DNA of 64,000 nt from Syntrophus sp. (in: bacteria). GTDB lineage: Bacteria; Desulfobacterota; Syntrophorhabdia; Syntrophorhabdales; Syntrophorhabdaceae. Positions within the stretch are counted from its first letter, which is position 1. Each line of letters opens with the position of its first letter. Of the stretch, positions 59,311 through 64,000 are shown piece after piece. Made by a program: the position numbers and the translations under genes. The DNA lies in the NCBI GenBank assembly GCA_013824835.1, contig PNOM01000003.1, forward strand, positions 1-64,000, in the 5' to 3' direction. The notes beneath the pieces were generated by a model. The model saw only the letters and a list, made by a program, of their open reading frames with translations, searched no databases and was not told the DNA's origin.

Positions 59311-61131
59311 ATGGCTCTTGCTAAGATGAGAAGGGTTTATCTGGTAGGGCCTGTAGATCAGAAGGAAAAAACAATGAAATTCCTTCAAGAGAGAGGGGTT
59401 GTACACATCGAACCAGTAGTGAAGCTCACAGGTGAATCAGAGAAGGAATTTGCGATAATCCAGCAACAAGCCAGGAAAATCGGGCAGGTTTGTGAGGGCG
59501 TCAGCCGTTATAAAGGGGAGACGGATAAAATGCCGGCACAGGTGCCGGACGATCAACTTGTATCCTTCTGTGAGTCAAGGCTGGCGGATCTCCAGGAAAT
59601 AAAGGGTCGCAAACAAATCCTCCGGAAAATGATAAAGGAGTTACAAATCTGGGGGGATTTTGATCCTGACAGGCTACGTGATTTTGAGAAGGAAGGGGTA
59701 TTTATTCAGCGCTTTCATGTCGAGGGAAAACTGGCAGCAGATTTTTCCTTTCCCGATGATGTATACATCGAAATGGTTTCCAGGAAACCATTTCTCAACT
59801 TTTTTACTGTCAATATCGATGGTCCGGTTCAGATTCATCAGGCTATCCCGCTAAAATACCCTGAGATAGGGCTGAGGAAGGCACAGGAAGAACTTGTTCA
59901 GCTTCAGGAAAAGGAAAAAAGGCTTATCCGTGAATGTGCCGGCGCATTTGACAGAATCGAGGTTTTAAAAGGACAATACAATGTCATTCTTAACAAAGCG
60001 AGTTTTGCCGAGCATTGTGGCGTCATTCTTTCTGAAGAGCATCTTTTCGGCCTCCAGGGATGGATTCCGGCAAACACTGAGGATGGCTTTATTAAGGAAA
60101 TCAAGTCGTCAAAGTTGCCCGTTATGGCTACCACACGAGACCCCCTCGATGACGAGATTCCTCCGACACTCTTTAAAAATAACTGGTTTATACGACAGAT
60201 CGAACCCCTTCTCAAGCTTTACGGGTTGCCCGCGTACAGAAGCATAGACCCTTCTTACTTTTTTGCCCCTTTTATGATCCTCTTTTTCGGCATTTGTCTG
60301 GGGGATGCAGGATATGGCCTTGTTTTTTTACTCCTGTCGACATGGCTCAAGAAAAAATGGCGGTGGCGGGGTGAGACATTCTCTCTTGCCATGACACTTT
60401 GTCAGGCATTTTCCATATCCACGATAATTATCGGTTTACTTACCGGCTCCGTGTTCGGTTACAACTTCGAGAACCGGAATTGGATACTGATGGACCTGGA
60501 CATAGATAAAGGAAACCCCATGATTCTTTTTTATGTCAGTCTTGGGCTGGGGGTACTTCACCTTTCCCTATCATACCTCCTTGGGATGTTTGATGCAAAG
60601 ACTCGATATGATGTACTGCAGAGACTGGGCATCATGCTGGTTCTCTGGGGTGGAGTATTTCTTGTTAGCCGGAATATCTGGTTTTTTAACCCGGCTTCAT
60701 TATTCAATATGCCATTTAATTATGCTGGATGGGGGGTTCTCGCTCTCGGCTTATTGCTTACGTTCTTTTTTGCATCGGATAGCACAAGTTGGGGAGTACG
60801 TATCGGGCTGGGGTTCTGGGGCATATATGGGTTAACCGGACTTATAGGAGACCTACTTTCATATGCACGCCTTTTTGGACTGGGGATTGCCACCGCGGCG
60901 ATTGCTGCTGTAATGAATCAGCTTGCAGGAAGGGTTCATGATGCAGCAGGCCCTGTTGTTGGAGGTGCCCTTGCCTTGTTTCTCCTTATTATAGGCCATG
61001 CCTTTAACTTGGCTCTTTCTATCCTGGGCAGCACAGTTCACTCGGCCCGTCTCCATTTTGTTGAGGCTTTCAGGAGTTTCTTTCAGGGTGGAGGCGTTCA
61101 ATATAAACCATTCAAAATTAAAAGGGGTTAA
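59311..61131 (+). CDS. V-type ATPase subunit I (membrane stator, subunit a)
   Basis: 606 residues. The N-terminal 315 residues are cytoplasmic and helical (DQKEKTMKFLQERGVVHIE at the start); the rest has about seven to eight membrane helices, with FAPFMILFFGICLGDAGYG, VFGYNFENR, SYARLFGLGIATAAIAAVMNQLAG (the essential Arg of the ion half-channel) and FVEAFRSFFQGGGVQYKPF at the end. It carries ions to and from the K ring. Slightly shorter than the common 640-700 residues. GGAGG lies before ATG; subunit K starts four bases after the stop. Confidence 0.93.
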   Translation: MALAKMRRVYLVGPVDQKEKTMKFLQERGVVHIEPVVKLTGESEKEFAIIQQQARKIGQVCEGVSRYKGETDKMPAQVPDDQLVSFCESRLADLQEIKGRKQILRKMIKELQIWGDFDPDRLRDFEKEGVFIQRFHVEGKLAADFSFPDDVYIEMVSRKPFLNFFTVNIDGPVQIHQAIPLKYPEIGLRKAQEELVQLQEKEKRLIRECAGAFDRIEVLKGQYNVILNKASFAEHCGVILSEEHLFGLQGWIPANTEDGFIKEIKSSKLPVMATTRDPLDDEIPPTLFKNNWFIRQIEPLLKLYGLPAYRSIDPSYFFAPFMILFFGICLGDAGYGLVFLLLSTWLKKKWRWRGETFSLAMTLCQAFSISTIIIGLLTGSVFGYNFENRNWILMDLDIDKGNPMILFYVSLGLGVLHLSLSYLLGMFDAKTRYDVLQRLGIMLVLWGGVFLVSRNIWFFNPASLFNMPFNYAGWGVLALGLLLTFFFASDSTSWGVRIGLGFWGIYGLTGLIGDLLSYARLFGLGIATAAIAAVMNQLAGRVHDAAGPVVGGALALFLLIIGHAFNLALSILGSTVHSARLHFVEAFRSFFQGGGVQYKPFKIKRG

Positions 61132-61135
61132 CTAA

Positions 61136-61648
61136 ATGAGAAAAAAAGGTATCGTCCTTGCAAATCTTCTTGTCGCAACACTCATTGTTTTTACTGCCTC
61201 ATCAGCCTTTGCGCAAACAGGCTCTGGAGATAAGTCATTGGCTATCCTTGTGGCAAAGATTATAATGGGTTTGAGTCTATCTCTCGGTCTTGCAGGTTCT
61301 GCAGTAGGTCTTGGGATTGCATTTTCCGCATTGCTGGGGGGAGGACAAGAAAATTTTTTCAAGAATATAGCGGTGGCGCTGATGCCATCCACCCAGGGAA
61401 TCTATTCCATTGTCTGCCTCTTTGCGAATATGGGTAATTTTGATACAGATCCCATTTCTGTTGCAGGGAAGGCAGCGACCTTCGGATTTACCATGTTCTT
61501 CAGCGCCTGGTATCAGGGTGTAGTCTGTGCAGCAGGAATAAGAAGCATCCTGGAGGGAAAAAATACGCTGGCCAATGCAATGGTTTCCGGCGCCATGCCT
61601 GAAACGTATGCAGTGTTCGCCCTCGTTATGACCTTCATAATGAAATAA
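61136..61648 (+). CDS. V-type ATPase subunit K (ion-binding proteolipid), Na+-type residues
   Basis: 170 residues. An N-terminal hydrophobic segment ending SAFA (1-26) looks like a signal sequence and is followed by four membrane helices forming two hairpins. The first hairpin has PSTQGIY (Thr86, Gln87, Tyr90) without an acidic residue; the second has Gln127 in WYQG and the ion-binding Glu156 in PETYAVF. These match the Na+ ligands Thr64, Gln65, Tyr68, Gln110 and Glu139 of E. hirae NtpK, so a Na+-driven ring with one site per four helices is predicted. Last gene of the operon. Confidence 0.92.
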   Translation: MRKKGIVLANLLVATLIVFTASSAFAQTGSGDKSLAILVAKIIMGLSLSLGLAGSAVGLGIAFSALLGGGQENFFKNIAVALMPSTQGIYSIVCLFANMGNFDTDPISVAGKAATFGFTMFFSAWYQGVVCAAGIRSILEGKNTLANAMVSGAMPETYAVFALVMTFIMK

Positions 61649-61711
61649 TATGTTTTCAACTATTCAATAAAAATATCAAGACATGGGATGAGTGACAGCG
61701 GGTCCAAAGGT

Positions 61712-63529
61712 TCACATCTCATTTCTTGTTACTACACCGTGAAGCTTGTTTGAGGGGAGATCATGAAAGTGAATAAACGGGGGGGCAATCTTTTTCAATA
61801 GAGCAAACATCTTCCAGATTACATTATTCGTGGCGATCTCTTCAAGGCCATAAAAGATCGCCTTTTCCACGATGCCCGCCTTCTGGAGTATTTCTTCAAT
61901 ATTAATTACCTCCATATATCCGACCTCAATGACAAATGTCCTGAGTCCCCGGGCGGGGCTGTCTTTAAAAAAACCCTTTACTCCGAATGGTTCATCCAGT
62001 GTAGCGATAGATACAATGACATTATCCTCATATATTATGTTATTCATAAACATGGTATGGACAATATAGGAGGGGATTTTTTTTATCCCACGGGCAAAGA
62101 AGAGGGCTGTGCCGCTGATCTTATTGAGGGCCTCGTATAGTTGGTTATAACTTACAAGAAAGATGTCCAGATCAAGGGGGGCCATTGACCGGCGAAGTTT
62201 TCTCTGACCTGCGCTGTATATCAGTATGACAGTAAGGGGGATAACAGCAATCACGATGGACCAGTATCCGCCATGGGGAATCTTATAGGTATTTGAGACA
62301 AGAAACGCTATGTCTGCAAGGGTGACAAGGACAGCAACGATGGTTTTCAGGACATCCTTCCGCAGATAGAATATGGCAATCATAAAAAGCCCGGTAAGGG
62401 TCATAGTGCCTGTTACGGCCAATCCATACGCTGCCGCCAGTTTATTGGACTCCTTGAAGAGATACATAATAAAGAGGACGGAAATAAGGAGGAACCAGTT
62501 GACAAAGCCGATATATATCTGGGATCTCATCTTTGATGATGTATAATCAATTTTAAAGAGGGGCAGGAGGCGCGTATTGATCCCCTGGTACACTATGGAA
62601 AACATACCGCTGATAAGGGCCTGGGAGGCGATGACCGTTGCCATGATGCTCAAGATGAGGAAGGGTATATAGAGAAGAGGGGACTGATCAGATACCATAC
62701 AGAAAAGGACATTTAATGTGGAATGAGGGTTTCTGAGAACATATGCACCCTGTCCGAGATAATTGAGGATAAGGGCTGCAAAGACAAAATACCATGCCCT
62801 GATGATAGGTTTTCGTCCAAGATGGCCCATATCCGCATATAGCGCCTCTCCTCCGGTAGCGCAAAGGATTACCTCTGAGAGGACAAAAAAACCTGCAATA
62901 CCGTTATCATAGAGAAACGTAATGGCATATAGAGGATTTATGGCCTTCCAAACATGAGGGTTGTGAACCAGGGATATAATACCAGAGAGGGAGAGTACGA
63001 TAAACCACAGGAGCATAAGAGGCCCAAAGGCGCCCGCAACCTTTTCTGTTCCTTTTTTTTGAAAGAAGAAAAGTATGATTGCAATGATGCCCGCGATAAT
63101 AATGAGGGTTGTCTGTCTCGTTTCCTTAAAAAAAGGTATAAGAACAATACCTTCAACAGCGCTCAGAATACTGATGGCAGGGGTGATTACACCATCGCCA
63201 ATAAGGAGAGATACCCCTACAAAGGTCAGTATAGTTACAAATACCATGGATCTGCCCTTTTTAAGGAGAGGAATGATTATGCCTCTCAGCACGAATGTGC
63301 CGCCTTCGCCTTTCTGGCCAAGACTCATTGCGAGCCATGCATATTCTACGGAGACCAAAATGGTAAGGGTCCAGACAATGAGGGAGAGAACTCCCATGAC
63401 GTTCGCCTCGCTCGGTTTAAGGAGGATCAAGATAACTGTCAATGTGTAGATAGGGCTTGTCCCTATGTCTCCAAAAACGAGACCAAGGGATCGGATAATG
63501 TCCTTTATAGCGGATGTTTTTTCAGTCAT
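61712..63529 (-). CDS. kup: KUP-type potassium uptake protein
   Basis: 605 residues with twelve membrane helices in the first 430 and a soluble C-terminal domain. Family motifs: LGLVFGDIGTSPIYTL near residues 16-31, GEGGTFVLRGIIIPL, GDGVITPAISILSAVEGI, GGEALYADMGHLGRKPI and NYLGQGAYVL. It imports K+ with protons. It stands apart from the V-ATPase operon and converges with it; downstream of its stop only a short 63-bp spacer remains. The next minus-strand gene starts upstream, 40 bp away. Length is a little under E. coli Kup (622). Confidence 0.94.
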   Translation of the reverse strand: MTEKTSAIKDIIRSLGLVFGDIGTSPIYTLTVILILLKPSEANVMGVLSLIVWTLTILVSVEYAWLAMSLGQKGEGGTFVLRGIIIPLLKKGRSMVFVTILTFVGVSLLIGDGVITPAISILSAVEGIVLIPFFKETRQTTLIIIAGIIAIILFFFQKKGTEKVAGAFGPLMLLWFIVLSLSGIISLVHNPHVWKAINPLYAITFLYDNGIAGFFVLSEVILCATGGEALYADMGHLGRKPIIRAWYFVFAALILNYLGQGAYVLRNPHSTLNVLFCMVSDQSPLLYIPFLILSIMATVIASQALISGMFSIVYQGINTRLLPLFKIDYTSSKMRSQIYIGFVNWFLLISVLFIMYLFKESNKLAAAYGLAVTGTMTLTGLFMIAIFYLRKDVLKTIVAVLVTLADIAFLVSNTYKIPHGGYWSIVIAVIPLTVILIYSAGQRKLRRSMAPLDLDIFLVSYNQLYEALNKISGTALFFARGIKKIPSYIVHTMFMNNIIYEDNVIVSIATLDEPFGVKGFFKDSPARGLRTFVIEVGYMEVINIEEILQKAGIVEKAIFYGLEEIATNNVIWKMFALLKKIAPPFIHFHDLPSNKLHGVVTRNEM

Positions 63530-63569
63530 GCTGTAGTGGTCTCCATTTTAAGCGAAAACGAAAACTAAT

Positions 63570-64000
63570 TCAACGATTAATCGCCTTGATCAAGCCATTC
63601 AGCCGATTAATATCCTCCGTGATAAATCTCTTGTCCTTAAAGTACAGGGCTTCAAATTCCTTTACAAACTCGAATGCCTGCAGCCGCACCTGATTATCCT
63701 CAATGGAAGAGACGAATTCTTCCAATCCTTGCGAGGCTTCCTTCCTGTAACCAAGTCTTTCCATTTTTCTTAGAAATTTGACAAGTATCCTTTTTTCGGG
63801 GGATTTTTGTCTTCTACGGAATTTATGAAAAAAGAACCCTGTAAAAAACAGTACTGCCAGAATAAATGCGAATTGCATGACTCTGGTTTTATTAAAAGAC
63901 AGGTTAAAATGGGGATTTTTAAAGGCAGTCCTGACTTTGAATACAAAAGATATTTGTTTTTCAAAGTCATAATTTATCACGAAGGCATACCAGTAGTAGT
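63570..64000 (-). CDS. C-terminal part of a TgpA-like transglutaminase, cut by the window end
   Basis: The open frame runs past the right edge: before the internal GTG at 63980 the minus strand still reads YYWYAFV without a stop. The visible 143 residues carry the segment WYAFVINYDFEKQ typical of the end of the TgpA transglutaminase core, a membrane helix (VMQFAFILAVLFFTGFFFH) and a cytoplasmic DUF4129-like tail with FLRKMERLGYRKEASQGLEEFVSSIE. TgpA proteins have several membrane helices and a periplasmic transglutaminase domain. The catalytic Cys-His-Asp lie outside the window. The call is an inference from the tail only. Confidence 0.65.
   Translation of the reverse strand, partial: YYWYAFVINYDFEKQISFVFKVRTAFKNPHFNLSFNKTRVMQFAFILAVLFFTGFFFHKFRRRQKSPEKRILVKFLRKMERLGYRKEASQGLEEFVSSIEDNQVRLQAFEFVKEFEALYFKDKRFITEDINRLNGLIKAINR

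Overview
The window reads as chromosome from a strictly anaerobic Gram-negative bacterium, most likely a syntrophic or fermentative member of the Desulfobacterota (old Deltaproteobacteria), with Syntrophorhabdus-like organisms as my best guess. This is inferred from gene content only: a thiolase/crotonase/ETF operon, a sodium-pump decarboxylase subunit, a V-type ATPase of the DUF2764 type, an MSHA-like pilus apparatus with a lipoprotein secretin, class I fumarase, GTP-type PEP carboxykinase and IspG. No species marker is present.

Layout. 297-2043: a Tm-1-like (UPF0261) protein followed by a membrane-anchored protein with a type IV pilin head. 2093-2620: a secreted His/Gly-rich protein. 2621-3409: a gene-free stretch holding a dispersed intergenic repeat. 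3410-7500 (+): a Cys-rich membrane protein, a J-domain membrane protein with a duplicated module, a GT2 glycosyltransferase, DUF2304, a lytic transglycosylase and an MshN-like TPR protein. 7556-15802 (-): an MSHA/type II-secretion-like machine (ExeA/MshM ATPase, GspF, GspE, MshL secretin, PilP/MshK-like, PilO/MshJ-like, PilM-N/MshI-like) without any pilin gene. 15989-19130: Nudix, amidohydrolase, a small protein and GAPDH. 19185-23399: a 1404-residue PPDK-like protein lacking the PEP-binding barrel. 23506-27398 (-): etfA, etfB, crotonase and thiolase. 27587-27670: tRNA-Leu(CAG). 27719-29786: RibF, an SDR remnant, HU and a cupin. 29980-34488 (+): malic enzyme, two-subunit fumarase, inositol-phosphate synthase and a CDP-alcohol phosphatidyltransferase. 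Then ispG (-) and an orphan PAS histidine kinase. 38090-39807: OadB-type Na+ pump subunit plus a secreted/anchored partner. 39945-41600: a pyruvate/indolepyruvate decarboxylase-type ThDP enzyme. 42078-50381: two P2A (Ca2+-type) ATPases flanking an ArsB/NhaD-type permease and a cytidylate-kinase-like protein. 50464-52422: PEP carboxykinase. 52571-54021: an IS1380-family element. 54200-61648: V-ATPase operon E-DUF2764-A-B-D-I-K. 61712-63529 (-): KUP potassium transporter. 63570-64000 (-): the C-terminal end of a TgpA-like transglutaminase, cut by the window edge.

How the genes fit together (inference). The carbon genes sit around the pyruvate/PEP/C4 node (malic enzyme, fumarase, PEPCK, PPDK-like protein, ThDP decarboxylase) and the beta-oxidation/ETF electron branch. 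Energy coupling looks sodium-based: the OadB-like decarboxylase subunit and a V-ATPase whose K subunit keeps the residues that bind Na+ in Enterococcus hirae NtpK. The most unusual items are the barrel-less PPDK-like giant, the pilin head on a non-prepilin anchor beside a pilin-less MSHA-like cluster, the secreted gamma-like partner of OadB, the inositol-lipid genes joined to malate/fumarate metabolism, and several tightly phased direct repeats at promoters.
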